From positions 1-42,983 of the forward strand of contig CANFLM010000015.1 in NCBI GenBank assembly GCA_947447895.1: a stretch of 42,983 bases of DNA. The letters run 5' to 3'. Position numbers and translations under genes: made by a program. Origin of the DNA: Hyphomicrobiales bacterium. Its GTDB lineage: Bacteria; Pseudomonadota; Alphaproteobacteria; Rhizobiales; Beijerinckiaceae. The notes beneath the pieces were generated by a model. That model was not told the origin of the DNA. It ran no database searches and saw only the letters and a program-made list of their open reading frames with translations. Numbering within the stretch: the first letter of the stretch is position 1; each line of letters opens with the position of its first letter. Below, piece by piece: positions 1 through 8,549 of this stretch.

Positions 1-305
1 CCTTGCGCGCCGGTGACGGGTCCGACCACTTCCGCGAGGCGATGGAAAGCGTGATCATCCCGCGCCTCAACGATTTCCACCCCGACCTGATCCTGATTTC
101 GGCGGGCTTTGATGCCCATACCCGCGATCCGCTGGCCAATCTCAATCTGGTGGAAACCGATTTCGCCTGGGCCACGGCCCAGCTCATGCACCAAGCCGAC
201 AAACTATGCAACGGCCGCCTCGTCTCGGTGCTGGAAGGCGGCTACGACCTCGAAGGCCTGTCCCGCTCGGTCGCAGCCCACGTCATGACTTTGATGCGGG
301 GGTGA
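1..305 (+). CDS. Histone deacetylase family protein, C-terminal part (5' end outside window)
   Basis: The reading frame is open from the left edge and ends at TGA 303-305, so only about the last 100 residues are visible. They carry two hallmarks of the class II HDAC / acetylpolyamine amidohydrolase fold. SAGFDAHTRDPL includes the Asp that binds the catalytic zinc. EGGYDLEGL includes the Tyr that polarises the substrate carbonyl. Bacterial members deacetylate acetyl-lysine or acetylated small amines in the cytoplasm, and the substrate cannot be read from this fragment. The next gene converges on it with a 39-base gap that holds no clear terminator. The family call is firm; the exact substrate is unknown. 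Confidence 0.9.
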   Translation, partial: LRAGDGSDHFREAMESVIIPRLNDFHPDLILISAGFDAHTRDPLANLNLVETDFAWATAQLMHQADKLCNGRLVSVLEGGYDLEGLSRSVAAHVMTLMRG

Positions 306-344
306 GATTCACTCTGCCCCGCTCCTGGCAATGATCAGGGTGCC

Positions 345-1448
345 TCAATCCACCAGAGGTTTTGTATCGGCAATCTCGATCCCGAAGCCTGCCAGCCCGA
401 CATAGGCGCGGGATTTCGAGGACAGGTTGATGATCGAGCGGATTTCCAGATCACGCAGGATTTGCGCGCCCAGACCCACCTCGCGCCATTGCCGCGCCCG
501 TTGGGCATCGGCATTGTCTTCGTCGACCTCGGCCCCGAGATTTTGCAACGGCACGCCCGCAGCACCATCGCGCAGATAGACCAGCACGCCGCGTCCGGCC
601 TCCTGGAAACGGGTGAGAGCCGCGCGGATTTCATGGCCGCCACCCAGCGTATCGGCCAGCACATTGGCGCGATGCAGACGGGTCACCATCTCCTCGCCAT
701 GGCCGATGCGGCCATAGACGAAGGCAAAATGATTGACGGTGTCGAACGGGGTGACATAGGCATAGCCGGTCATCTCGCCGATTTCGGTTTTGACGGGGAA
801 AGTCGCCACCCGTTCCACCAGCTTTTCGCGCTGCTGGCGATAGGCGATCAGGTCGGCCACCGAAATGCGGATCAGACTGTGCTTGTCGGCAAAGGCGTCG
901 ATTTGCGGGCCTTTCATGACGGTGCCGTCATCATTGGCCAATTCGCAAATCACGCCCACCGGCGGCAAGCCGGCCAGACGGCAAAGATCGACTGCCGCCT
1001 CGGTATGGCCCGAGCGCATCAGCACGCCGCCATCCTTGGCGACCAGCGGAAACACATGGCCCGGACGCACGAAATCATTGGCGCCCATATTGCCGTTGGC
1101 CAATGCCCGTACGGTATTGGAGCGCTGTTCGGCCGAAATGCCGGTGGTCAAACCGTGTTTGACATCGACCGTCACGGTAAAGGCCGTGCCCAGCGGGGCA
1201 TCATTGACAGCGACCATCGGGTTGAGATGCAGGCGGCGCGCCTCATCCGAGGTCAGCGGGGCGCAGACAATGCCGCAGGTGTTGCGGATGATGAAGGCCA
1301 TCTTCTCCTGGGTGCACAGCGACGCCGCACAAATCAGATCGCCTTCATTCTCGCGGTCATCATCATCGGTGACGATGACGAGTTCGCCGCGGGCAATCGC
1401 TTCAATGGCTTCGGTCACTTTATGCAGCACGGGACTTATTCCTCTCAT
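345..1448 (-). CDS. ribB: 3,4-dihydroxy-2-butanone-4-phosphate synthase with a degenerate GTP cyclohydrolase II domain
   Basis: Makes the four-carbon precursor of riboflavin from ribulose 5-phosphate. The N-terminal half (about residues 8-205) is a complete DHBP synthase: the acidic loop DDDDRENEGD is at 28-37, followed by NDAPLGTAFTVTVD, RPGHVFPL and SGHTEAAVDL. The C-terminal half (about 210-367) aligns with the RibA fold but lacks the three zinc cysteines of active GTP cyclohydrolase II; where the Cys cluster belongs it reads LHRANVLADTLGGGHEIR. It should therefore act only as RibB, with RibA encoded elsewhere. The ATG at 1448 has no Shine-Dalgarno. A GTG at 1430 has AGAGGA nine bases upstream and is a serious alternative start. 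It lies 79 bases downstream of aroC and is probably cotranscribed. No FMN riboswitch is visible. Confidence 0.93.
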   Translation of the reverse strand: MRGISPVLHKVTEAIEAIARGELVIVTDDDDRENEGDLICAASLCTQEKMAFIIRNTCGIVCAPLTSDEARRLHLNPMVAVNDAPLGTAFTVTVDVKHGLTTGISAEQRSNTVRALANGNMGANDFVRPGHVFPLVAKDGGVLMRSGHTEAAVDLCRLAGLPPVGVICELANDDGTVMKGPQIDAFADKHSLIRISVADLIAYRQQREKLVERVATFPVKTEIGEMTGYAYVTPFDTVNHFAFVYGRIGHGEEMVTRLHRANVLADTLGGGHEIRAALTRFQEAGRGVLVYLRDGAAGVPLQNLGAEVDEDNADAQRARQWREVGLGAQILRDLEIRSIINLSSKSRAYVGLAGFGIEIADTKPLVD

Positions 1449-1514
1449 ACGAGCCGAAGGGTGACGGCAATGGCCTCACGCTTGCGGGAGATAGGACATG
1501 GTGAAGTCGGTTTC

Positions 1515-1536
1515 AAGGCTTGTTCACTCAAGCCTT
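1515..1536. other. Intercistronic hairpin at the aroC stop codon
   Basis: AAGGCTTG (1515-1522) and CAAGCCTT (1529-1536) form a perfect 8-bp stem with a six-base loop. It straddles the aroC stop codon (1528-1530). No T-run follows on the minus strand, so it is not a textbook terminator. It could be an RNA-processing or stability element, or a weak attenuator, between aroC and ribB. The inverted repeat is certain; its role is a guess. Confidence 0.45.
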
Positions 1537-2655
1537 ATTCGGTTCCGGGCTAAAAGGCCATGTCGCGCTTTGGCCGACCTGGCCGCGATGGCGCAGGAAG
1601 TGATCGGCCAGAACACAGGCCATCATCGCCTCGCCGACCGGCACGGCGCGGATGCCCACGCATGGATCATGGCGGCCTTTGGTCAGAATATCGGTCTCGC
1701 GCCCGTAACGGTCCACCGACTTGCGCGGGGTCAGGATCGAGGAGGTCGGCTTGACCGCAAAGCGCACCACCACGGGCTGCCCTGTCGAAATGCCGCCAAG
1801 GACACCGCCGGCATGGTTGGACAGGAAATGGGGCTGGCCATCGGGACCGACCCGCATCTCGTCGGCATTGTCCTCACCGCGCAGACAGGCGGCGGCAAAG
1901 CCCTCGCCGATCTCGACACCCTTGACCGCATTGATCGACATCATTGCCGAGGCCAGATCGGAATCAAGCTTGCCATAGATAGGGGCGCCCCAGCCCACCG
2001 GCACGTTTTCAGCCACGACCTCGATCACCGCACCGATCGATGAATGGGATTTGCGGATCTCGTCGAGATAATCGGCAAACAGGGCGGCGGCTTTCGCATC
2101 GGGGCAGAAAAAATCATTACGCGACACTTCATCCCAATCCCAGGCATCGCGATCGATGGTGTGCGGGCCGACCTGCACCAGGGCCGCGCGGATCACCACA
2201 TCGGGGATCACCTTGCGCGCAATCGCACCTGCGGCCACCCGCGCCGCCGTTTCGCGCGCCGAGGAGCGTCCACCGCCACGATAATCGCGGATGCCGTATT
2301 TGATGTCATAGGGATAATCGGCATGGCCCGGGCGGTAGCTCTGCCAGATGTCGCCGTAATCCTTGGAGCGCTGGTCGACATTGTCGATCATCAGCGCAAT
2401 CGGCGTGCCCGTTGTCCGCTGCACGCCCTGGGGATCGACCATCACACCGGAGATGATCTTGACCGCGTCCGGTTCGCGCCGCTGGGTGGTAAAGCGCGAC
2501 TGGCCCGGACGGCGCCGGTCAAGTTCCAACTGGATCTCCTCGGCCGTGAGCGGCAGCATCGGCGGGCAGCCGTCAATCACGCACCCCAGACCAACCCCGT
2601 GGCTCTCGCCGAAGGTTGTGACACGAAAGAGATGACCGAAACTATTATGGGACAT
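1528..2655 (-). CDS. aroC: Chorismate synthase
   Basis: Converts 5-enolpyruvylshikimate 3-phosphate to chorismate, the branch point for aromatic amino acids, folate and ubiquinone; needs reduced FMN. At 375 residues it is a normal family length. Visible signatures are GESHG at 16-20, [17 protein letters not shown] at 47-63, [10 protein letters not shown] at 83-92, and RPGHADYPY at 108-116 running into [10 protein letters not shown]. The frame stays open to an ATG at 2667, but the ATG at 2655 is preferred because AGGA lies just upstream and family N-termini begin with a short stretch before the conserved FG-L-R-V-T-FGESHG. It is first of an aroC-ribB pair, 94 bases downstream of a histidine phosphatase, with its own promoter-like sequence. 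Confidence 0.97.
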   Translation of the reverse strand: MSHNSFGHLFRVTTFGESHGVGLGCVIDGCPPMLPLTAEEIQLELDRRRPGQSRFTTQRREPDAVKIISGVMVDPQGVQRTTGTPIALMIDNVDQRSKDYGDIWQSYRPGHADYPYDIKYGIRDYRGGGRSSARETAARVAAGAIARKVIPDVVIRAALVQVGPHTIDRDAWDWDEVSRNDFFCPDAKAAALFADYLDEIRKSHSSIGAVIEVVAENVPVGWGAPIYGKLDSDLASAMMSINAVKGVEIGEGFAAACLRGEDNADEMRVGPDGQPHFLSNHAGGVLGGISTGQPVVVRFAVKPTSSILTPRKSVDRYGRETDILTKGRHDPCVGIRAVPVGEAMMACVLADHFLRHRGQVGQSATWPFSPEPNKA

Positions 2656-2695
2656 GCGATCCTGCACCGAATAGAGGCGAATATGTATTGATAAA

Positions 2696-2731
2696 CCTTT
2701 AGAAGCCGATCAGGCACAGGTCAAATGACCT
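2696..2731 (-). promoter_or_regulatory. Putative aroC promoter with overlapping palindrome
   Basis: On the minus strand a TTGACC -35 (2724-2719) is separated by 17 bases from a TAAAGG -10-like hexamer (2701-2696), placing a start about 34 bases before the aroC ATG. The -35 lies inside a perfect 14-bp palindrome, AGGTCAAATGACCT (2718-2731), which could be an operator. The -10 match is weak, so the promoter call is tentative. Confidence 0.35.
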
Positions 2732-2749
2732 CTGATTTAAGTCGGCCGG

Positions 2750-3337
2750 TCAGACCCAGCGATGCTGTCCCGCCTCCAGCACCAGCAACCGGCCCTGCCA
2801 GATGTCGCTGTCGGCAGCGACCAGCGGATCAATCCCTGCCACCAGATGCAGCAATCCGCGCGCGACCCCGCCATGGGCGACCACCACGCAATCTTCCGTC
2901 ACCGTATCAAGCCACGGCTGCAACCGCGCGATCAGCAGCGCATAGCTTTCGCCGTCGGGCGGCACCATGCCCCATTTATCGGCCTCGCGCCGGGCCGCAC
3001 CTGCGGGATCGGATTGTTTGACCTCGCGCCAGGTCAGGCCTTCCCAGCGTCCGAATGACAGCTCTTTCAAGCGATCCTCGAGCAGATAGCCCTCATCCGC
3101 CATGCCGATCGACAGCCGGGACCGTTTGGCGGTTTCCTGCGTGCGCATCAAAGGACTGACATGCCAGGGGAGAGGATGGGGGGAAACGAGCGTGGCGAGA
3201 CGGCGACCGGCCTCCTCGGCCTGCGCGCGCCCCAGATCATTCAGCGGAATATCGCGCTGTCCCTGCAAGCGGCCTTCGCGATTCCAGTCGGTTTCGCCGT
3301 GACGGATAAAATAGATCCGGTGCCGGAAACCCGTCAT
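2750..3337 (-). CDS. Histidine phosphatase family protein (phosphoglycerate mutase-like)
   Basis: A 195-residue cytosolic member of the branch-1 histidine phosphatase superfamily. The catalytic motif RHGE is at 12-15, so His13 would become the phospho-histidine. The second active-site His is His155 in VVAHGGVARG. SPLMRTQETA supplies the usual phosphate-binding Arg. The length and motifs fit small GpmB/CobC-like phosphatases better than glycolytic phosphoglycerate mutase, which is longer. The substrate cannot be deduced. It starts 13 bases downstream of fabI and precedes aroC, probably in one transcript with fabI. No cobalamin genes are nearby, so a CobC role is not supported. Confidence 0.88.
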   Translation of the reverse strand: MTGFRHRIYFIRHGETDWNREGRLQGQRDIPLNDLGRAQAEEAGRRLATLVSPHPLPWHVSPLMRTQETAKRSRLSIGMADEGYLLEDRLKELSFGRWEGLTWREVKQSDPAGAARREADKWGMVPPDGESYALLIARLQPWLDTVTEDCVVVAHGGVARGLLHLVAGIDPLVAADSDIWQGRLLVLEAGQHRWV

Positions 3338-3350
3338 CGCCGGACCGATC

Positions 3351-4181
3351 TCAGGACTTGTCGAGGGTGATATCCGGCGCTTCCGGATTTTTCATGCCGA
3401 CGACATGATAGCCGGCATCGACATGCAGGATTTCGCCGGTCATGCCACGACCCATATCGGACACCAGATAGACGGCGGTATCGCCGACTTCCTCGATGGT
3501 CACGGTACGGCGTAACGGCGAGTTATATTCGTTCCATTTCAGGATATAGCGGAAATCACCGATGCCGGAGGCCGCCAAAGTCTTGATGGGGCCGGCCGAA
3601 ATGGCGTTGATACGGATGTTCTTGGGGCCGAGATCGGCCGCCAGATAACGCACCGAGGCTTCCAGTGCCGCCTTGGCCACACCCATCACATTGTAGTGGG
3701 GCATCCACTTTTCGGCACCGTAATAGGTTAGTGTCACCATCGAGCCGCCATCCACCATCAGCTTTTCGGCGCGCTGGGCAATGGCCGTGAAGGAATAGCA
3801 GGAGATCAGCATCGAACGGCTGAAATTATCGGCTGATGTATCGACATAGCGGCCTGTCAGCTCGTCCTTGTCGGAAAAAGCGATGCAATGGATAATGAAA
3901 TCCAGCTTGCCCCAGCTTTTCTCGATCTCCGAGAACACCGCATCGATGGTGGCCGCGTCGGTCACATCGCAATGGCCCACCACCGTGGCACCCAATTCGG
4001 CCGCCAGCGGACGCACGCGTTTTTCCAGAGACTCGCCCTGATAGGTAAAAGCCAGTTCGGCCCCCGCATCATGGGCCGCTTTGGCAATGCCCCAGGCAAT
4101 CGAACGGTTATTGGCAACGCCGAGGACAAGGCCACGCTTGCCGGACAGAAGTCCTGATGTCGGTGTGTGTGGTGCGCTCAT
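3351..4181 (-). CDS. fabI: Enoyl-[acyl-carrier-protein] reductase (NADH)
   Basis: Catalyses the last reduction of each fatty-acid elongation cycle (type II FAS, cytosol). At 276 residues it is slightly longer than E. coli FabI because of a short C-terminal tail. It has the FabI form of the Rossmann dinucleotide site, LVLGVANNRSIAWGIA, near the N terminus. The catalytic pair Tyr163 and Lys170 is in YNVMGVAK, the Y-x6-K spacing typical of FabI. NAISAGPIKTLAASGI and the AVYLVSDMGRGMTGE segment are also present. It appears to be first of the fabI-phosphatase run. An AT-rich upstream region fits a promoter, but no clear Shine-Dalgarno precedes the ATG. Confidence 0.97.
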   Translation of the reverse strand: MSAPHTPTSGLLSGKRGLVLGVANNRSIAWGIAKAAHDAGAELAFTYQGESLEKRVRPLAAELGATVVGHCDVTDAATIDAVFSEIEKSWGKLDFIIHCIAFSDKDELTGRYVDTSADNFSRSMLISCYSFTAIAQRAEKLMVDGGSMVTLTYYGAEKWMPHYNVMGVAKAALEASVRYLAADLGPKNIRINAISAGPIKTLAASGIGDFRYILKWNEYNSPLRRTVTIEEVGDTAVYLVSDMGRGMTGEILHVDAGYHVVGMKNPEAPDITLDKS

Positions 4182-4205
4182 GATAAAATGTTCTCGATAC
4201 AGACT

Positions 4206-4232
4206 ATTTTAAAGGTAACAGCCCAAAGTTAA
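4206..4232 (-). promoter_or_regulatory. Weak candidate promoter for fabI
   Basis: On the minus strand, TTAACT (4232-4227) and TAAAAT (4211-4206) are separated by only 15 bases in the AT-rich part of the 181-base gap before fabI. The -10 is good, but the spacing is short and the -35 poor. This gap also has a GGTTTA...TAAACC hairpin (4337-4356) just beyond the stop of the DnaJ-type gene; without a T-run it is at best a weak terminator. Confidence 0.25.
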
Positions 4233-4362
4233 TAAATTTCCTATTGAATTTCATAAACGACAAATCCCTTTTCAGCCACCCCCCGCCGGCAGATTCCTCC
4301 CAACAGAGCGATAAGCCGCTTCGGGGCATTGATCAGGGTTTATATACGGTTAAACCGCCGCT

Positions 4363-5292
4363 TCACAGCCCGTCCCGCCTCCGCCGCAACAGGGCTTCGA
4401 GCTCGGGATCGGAGGTTTGCGGCACCGTGACATCGATGGAGACCAGCAGATCGCCCGTCACATCCTTGCTTTCGGGGATGCCGCGGCCCCGCAGACGCAG
4501 CACGCGGCCGGTCGAGGAGCGCGGGGGAATATCAAGCTCGACCTCGCCCTGCAGTGTCGGGACCCGCATCCTGCCGCCCAAAACCGCCACTTCGAGCGGC
4601 ACGGGCAGATGGTGGCGCAAGTTCAGCCCGTCGATGGTAAAACGCGGATCGGGCGACACATGCACCGTCACATAGGCATCGCCATTGACACCACCGGTGT
4701 CGCTTTTCTTGCCCTGCTCCTTGAGCCGGATGGTCTTGCCCTCGGTCACACCCGCCGGAATTTTGACCTCGAGCACCCGCCCGTCGGGAAAAGCCAGCCG
4801 CTTTGTCGCTCCCGTCACCGCATCGGCGAGCGAAATGGTGGCATTGACGCGGATATCGGCTCCGGCAGCCGTCGCGCGGCGCGAACGCCCGTCACGGCCC
4901 TTGAATTTGAACAGATCGGCGAACAGATCGGACGGATCAATGCCCGCACTCCCTGTAAACGGACCGCCCGGGCCGAACCCGAAATGGAAACCGTTGCCGC
5001 CCTCCTCCGTCCCGCCTGCGGCACCCGCTCCGGCGCGTGCGCGCGGATCAAAGCCCTGGAAGCGCGGTTTGCCATCTGCGTCGATCTCGCCGCGGTCGAA
5101 TTGCTTGCGCTTGGCATCCTCGCCCAGAATTTCATAGGCGGTGTTGATCTCGGAGAATTTTTCCTTGGCATTCGCGTCGGTCGTGTTGTGATCGGGATGC
5201 CAGGTTTTGGCGAGGCGTCGATACGCCTTCTTGATCTCGGCCTCGGTGGCCGAGCGTGATACGCCCAATACCTGATAGGGATCCTTCGTCAC
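4363..5292 (-). CDS. DnaJ/CbpA-type co-chaperone without zinc finger
   Basis: A 309-residue J-domain protein that would stimulate the ATPase of DnaK. The J domain spans about residues 4-68, with HPD at 32-34. A Gly/Phe-rich linker (about 78-115) is rich in GFG and GGP. It then goes directly to the C-terminal substrate-binding beta-sandwich domains (about 140-300: [35 protein letters not shown]). The CxxCxGxG zinc-binding repeats of canonical DnaJ are absent, which makes it class B, CbpA-like. It stands alone: 254 bases upstream contain no convincing gene. The family is certain; whether it works as a general or a specialised co-chaperone is not visible. Confidence 0.93.
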   Translation of the reverse strand: MTKDPYQVLGVSRSATEAEIKKAYRRLAKTWHPDHNTTDANAKEKFSEINTAYEILGEDAKRKQFDRGEIDADGKPRFQGFDPRARAGAGAAGGTEEGGNGFHFGFGPGGPFTGSAGIDPSDLFADLFKFKGRDGRSRRATAAGADIRVNATISLADAVTGATKRLAFPDGRVLEVKIPAGVTEGKTIRLKEQGKKSDTGGVNGDAYVTVHVSPDPRFTIDGLNLRHHLPVPLEVAVLGGRMRVPTLQGEVELDIPPRSSTGRVLRLRGRGIPESKDVTGDLLVSIDVTVPQTSDPELEALLRRRRDGL

Positions 5293-5546
5293 GTCCTCAC
5301 TCCGAACCGATCATGCCGCTTGCGCAGATCACCTTGAACACACCCGTCTTGAATGGCGTCGAGCCATTGGCACGGGCCATCAGGACCGCAAGCCGCCCAT
5401 ACACTACGCCATTTGGGAACTGATAGCATAATCTTCAAGAGAGCATGCAGCCTAATCCCGCGGGAAATCTCCCGCCGGCCCTGTTATGAACGGCTATCGC
5501 GGCAAAAGCTAAAGCGGGACAGGCAAAACCCTGCGGTAAAAATGGC

Positions 5547-5987
5547 TTAAGGATCGGTGGCCAAACCGCTGATGATCCGCCAATCGCCCAAACCCTGCCG
5601 GCAGGCGGCGCCTTGATAGGGCGAATGATTCGCAGGTCTTTCGATCACCGCATGGAACCCGCGGCAGATCTGGTCCTCGAAAATAAAGGCCCTGCCACGC
5701 GCCACGATAGAACCGCGGGAGTTCGATCCTTCGCCCCAGCGCACCGGCTGGTTGTCACTCATCGGATCAAGCGCACGGGCCAGTGCCTCGGCCACCAGCG
5801 GGCGGTCATGGCTGTCGACCATATCGAGCGAGAATGAGCGCGGCGAGCCGGCCAGCGACCCCGTGACATCGGTCGGCAGCAGCGCGCCGTTAAAGGGGGT
5901 TACGACGGATTTCTCCATACAGCCCGCCAGCAATCCGGCCAGCACGAGCCCGACAGCCGATAAAATCGACAGCTTCGACCTTCTCAT
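5547..5987 (-). CDS. Small lipoprotein, RT0821/Lpp0805 (17-kDa antigen-like) family
   Basis: A 146-residue predicted lipoprotein. It starts MRRSKLSIL, followed by a hydrophobic stretch ending in the lipobox LLAGC, so it should be cleaved by signal peptidase II and lipidated on Cys. The C-terminal domain has the pattern of bacterial 17-kDa surface-antigen-like proteins: a W-G-x-G-x-S-x-x-G-S strand, a DQICRGF strand and a terminal ACRQGLGDWRII. Its role in that family is poorly known (outer-membrane or envelope stability). The frame stays open much further upstream into the region overlapping pdxH, but the lipobox spacing fixes the start near 5987. No good Shine-Dalgarno is seen. The 254-base gap on its 3' side holds only a short GCGGGA-AATC-TCCCGC hairpin at 5460-5475. 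Confidence 0.8.
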   Translation of the reverse strand: MRRSKLSILSAVGLVLAGLLAGCMEKSVVTPFNGALLPTDVTGSLAGSPRSFSLDMVDSHDRPLVAEALARALDPMSDNQPVRWGEGSNSRGSIVARGRAFIFEDQICRGFHAVIERPANHSPYQGAACRQGLGDWRIISGLATDP

Positions 5988-6129
5988 CGGCACACCGGCA
6001 CGATAAGCTTCTTGGCCAAGCGATTGGCTGCTATCAAGAGGTCCCGTCTCGGGCGACCTCGGGCAGGCTGGAGACATCCAGTCGCTCCATTTGGGAATCA
6101 TTCCCGCCACTGATGCACAGGAAACGTTA

Positions 6130-6732
6130 ATGACCGGTGACTTCTCCCAAGCGACAGATCCTTTTTCTTTGTTCCAGAGCTGGTTTGACGAAGCCAAAGC
6201 CTCCGAGGTCAACGACCCCAATGCCATGGCGGTGGCCACGGTGGATGCCGACGGCATGCCGGATGTGCGGATGGTGCTGCTGAACGGTTTTTCAGACCAG
6301 GGCTTTGTGTTCTATACCAACACCGAATCCGCCAAGGGGCAGGAGCTGGCCCATCAACCCAAGGCGGCGCTGGTGTTCCATTGGAAAAGCCTCAGGCGGC
6401 AAATCCGCGTGCGCGGCCCCGTAGCGCGCGTCTCGGATGACGAGGCCGATGCCTATTTCAATTCACGCCCGCGCGAAAGCCGGATCGGCGCCTGGGCCAG
6501 CGAGCAGTCGCGGCCGCTCGAGAGCCGGTTTGCGCTGGAAAAGCGGGTGGCCTATTATGCCGCCAAATATGCCGTCGGCACGGTGCCGCGCCCTCCCCAT
6601 TGGACCGGCTACCGCATCACCCCTCTCAGCATGGAATTCTGGCATGACCGGCCCTTCCGGCTGCATGACCGTGTGCGGTTTACCCGAGAGGCGCCCAAGA
6701 GCCCCTTCACCGCCCAGCGGCTCTATCCCTGA
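6130..6732 (+). CDS. pdxH: Pyridoxamine/pyridoxine 5'-phosphate oxidase
   Basis: FMN enzyme that oxidises pyridoxine or pyridoxamine 5'-phosphate to pyridoxal 5'-phosphate, with O2 as acceptor. From ATG 6130 the protein has 200 residues, the usual PdxH size. Diagnostic stretches are [24 protein letters not shown] (read in two overlapping FMN-binding strands), [35 protein letters not shown] and the C-terminal [14 protein letters not shown], which holds the PLP-contacting Arg. The open frame extends to a TTG at 6091, but AGGA at 6119-6122 with a seven-base spacer marks 6130. A short palindrome GGGAATCATTCCC (6093-6105) lies just upstream. The next gene, a Nudix hydrolase, follows after 12 bases. 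Confidence 0.96.
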   Translation: MTGDFSQATDPFSLFQSWFDEAKASEVNDPNAMAVATVDADGMPDVRMVLLNGFSDQGFVFYTNTESAKGQELAHQPKAALVFHWKSLRRQIRVRGPVARVSDDEADAYFNSRPRESRIGAWASEQSRPLESRFALEKRVAYYAAKYAVGTVPRPPHWTGYRITPLSMEFWHDRPFRLHDRVRFTREAPKSPFTAQRLYP

Positions 6733-6744
6733 TCGGCTTCCGGC

Positions 6745-7206
6745 ATGAGCGAGCAGCAGGCTGATCCGCGTCTCTACCCAGACCGCCCGTTTCTGGCGGC
6801 CAGCGTGGCTGTGTTTCGGGACGGCAAGGTGCTGCTGGCCTCGCGCACCGCGGCCCCTGCCGCCGATCTGTTCTCGCTGCCCGGCGGGGTTGTCGAGGTT
6901 GGCGAAGGACTGGCCGAGGCCGCCTTGCGCGAATTGTTCGAGGAGGTGGCGGTCAAGGCCCGAATCATCGGCTTTGTCGACCATTCGGAAATCGTCCAGC
7001 GCGACGCGGGAGGCCGCATCAAACGCCATTTCATCATTGCCTGCTTTGCCGCCGAATGGCTGGCAGGAGAAGGCACGACCGGTGCGGAAGCAGGCGCGAT
7101 CCTGTGGGCCGACCCCGACCAGCTCGGCGGTATTGCCGTCACCAAAGGGCTTGGACCGATGCTGAAAAAGGCCAAATCCGTCGTTTTGAATCAGAAGCCT
7201 GCCTGA
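6745..7206 (+). CDS. Nudix hydrolase
   Basis: A 153-residue cytosolic Nudix protein, expected to hydrolyse a nucleoside diphosphate linked to another group (ADP-ribose, NADH or dNTP type). The Nudix box lies at about 48-70 and is nearly canonical, GVVEVGEGLAEAALRELFEE, with all metal-binding acidic residues kept; the Gly near its end is replaced by Ala69. The N-terminal strand FLAASVAVFRDGKVLLASR is typical of the ADP-ribose pyrophosphatase / NUDT-like group. It follows pdxH by 12 bases and is likely cotranscribed. It ends five bases before the convergent dihydroorotase with no terminator between them. The substrate is not deducible. Confidence 0.92.
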   Translation: MSEQQADPRLYPDRPFLAASVAVFRDGKVLLASRTAAPAADLFSLPGGVVEVGEGLAEAALRELFEEVAVKARIIGFVDHSEIVQRDAGGRIKRHFIIACFAAEWLAGEGTTGAEAGAILWADPDQLGGIAVTKGLGPMLKKAKSVVLNQKPA

Positions 7207-7211
7207 CTCTC

Positions 7212-8549
7212 TCAGGCCCGCGGGAGGGCTTCCTCGAACAGCACCGCTTCACCCAGCGACGGCGCAACCAATTCCCCCTGCCACATGACCATATTCCCGC
7301 GGACCATGGTGCCGACCGGCCAGCCCATGACCTCTTTGCCGTGATAGGGCGTCCAACGGCTTTTCGAGGCAATCCAGTCATGGGTGATGGTCATTCGCTT
7401 TTTCAGATCGACCAGCGTGAAATCGGCATCATAACCCAAGGCAATCCGCCCTTTGCGCGCCATGCCGAACAAGCGGGCCGGCCCGGCACTGGTCAGATCG
7501 ACAAACCGCTCCAGCGTCAGGCGTCCGGCATGGATGTGGTCGAGCATCAGCGGCACCAGCGTCTGCACCCCCGTCATGCCAGAAGGTGAAGCCGGATAGG
7601 GCTTGGCCTTCTCTTCCAGCGTATGGGGAGCGTGGTCGGAACCCAGCACATCGGCAACCCCCTGCTGGATGCCCCACCACAGCGCGTCGCGATGGCGCAG
7701 GTCGCGCACCGGCGGGTTCATCTGCGCGAGCGTGCCAAGTTCATGGTAGCAATCGGGCGCGACCATGGTCAGGTGATGCGGGGTAATCTCGCAGCTCGCA
7801 ACATCTTTCTGGTCGGCCAGATAGCGGATTTCCGCCTCTGTCGAGATGTGCAGCACATGCACCCGTGCTCCGACCTTGCGTGCCAGTCCCACCAGACGCT
7901 CGGTGCAGCGCAGGGCCACCTCCTCGCTGCGCCAGACGGGATGGGAGGACGGATCACCCTCGATCCGCAGGTCGCGCCGCTCGCGCAGCATCATTTCATC
8001 CTCGGAATGGAAAGCAGAACGGCGGCGCAATCTGGAGAGGATGTCCTCGACCCCTCGATCATCCTCGACCAGCAGCGAGCCGGTAGACGAGCCCATGAAC
8101 ACCTTGATACCAGCCGCACCCGGCAGACGCTCCAGCTCCGGAAGGTCCTTGATATTGTCATGGGTGCCGCCAACCCAGAAGGCAAAATCGCAGTGCATCC
8201 GGTGCGTGCCCCGCTTGACCTTGTCGGCCAAAGCCTCGGCCGTGGTGGTCTGCGGGTCGGTATTGGGCATTTCGAACACCGCCGTCACCCCGCCCATCAC
8301 GGCAGCGCGCGAGCCCGATTCCAGATCTTCCTTGTGGTCGAGACCGGGTTCGCGGAAATGCACCTGGTCGTCGATCACCCCGGGCAGGATGTGCAGGCCC
8401 GTGCAATCGACCACCTGTCCGGCATCGGCATGGCCCAAATGGCCCAAAGCCACGATGCGTCCCTTGGTAATTCCGATATCGCGCGCCGCGACCCCGTCCT
8501 GATTCGCAACCACACCATTCTTCAAAATCAGATCATAGGTCGGGCTCAT
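7212..8549 (-). CDS. pyrC: Dihydroorotase, class I
   Basis: Cyclises carbamoyl aspartate to dihydroorotate in pyrimidine synthesis. It is a 445-residue amidohydrolase. Visible are the short N-terminal beta domain (DLILKNGVV), the metal-site strand DDQVHFREPG at 60-69, the likely carbamylated Lys in GIKVFMGSSTGSLLV, a metal His in HVLHIS and another in EITPHHL, and the catalytic Asp in VLGSDHAPHTLEEK. The first His of the usual H-x-H metal pair is replaced by Gln62. From memory, a recognised subgroup including a Bacteroidales dihydroorotase shares this, so it is probably lineage-typical rather than inactivating. A TTG at 8558 keeps the frame open, but ATG 8549 has AGGA at proper distance. Divergent from ygfZ across 137 bases. 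Confidence 0.9.
   Translation of the reverse strand: MSPTYDLILKNGVVANQDGVAARDIGITKGRIVALGHLGHADAGQVVDCTGLHILPGVIDDQVHFREPGLDHKEDLESGSRAAVMGGVTAVFEMPNTDPQTTTAEALADKVKRGTHRMHCDFAFWVGGTHDNIKDLPELERLPGAAGIKVFMGSSTGSLLVEDDRGVEDILSRLRRRSAFHSEDEMMLRERRDLRIEGDPSSHPVWRSEEVALRCTERLVGLARKVGARVHVLHISTEAEIRYLADQKDVASCEITPHHLTMVAPDCYHELGTLAQMNPPVRDLRHRDALWWGIQQGVADVLGSDHAPHTLEEKAKPYPASPSGMTGVQTLVPLMLDHIHAGRLTLERFVDLTSAGPARLFGMARKGRIALGYDADFTLVDLKKRMTITHDWIASKSRWTPYHGKEVMGWPVGTMVRGNMVMWQGELVAPSLGEAVLFEEALPRA

Noticed and set aside
2750-3337. CobC (alpha-ribazole phosphatase) assignment for the histidine phosphatase
   Set aside because: No cobalamin genes are nearby and the motifs do not separate it from other small histidine phosphatases.
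5460-5475. GCGGGA-AATC-TCCCGC hairpin as a terminator for the lipoprotein gene
   Set aside because: Only a 6-bp stem, with no T-run on either strand, and 70 bases beyond the stop codon.
5353-5550. 65-codon plus-strand frame in the gap between the DnaJ-type and lipoprotein genes
   Set aside because: No ribosome-binding site, no family resemblance, and it runs into the end of the lipoprotein gene on the opposite strand.
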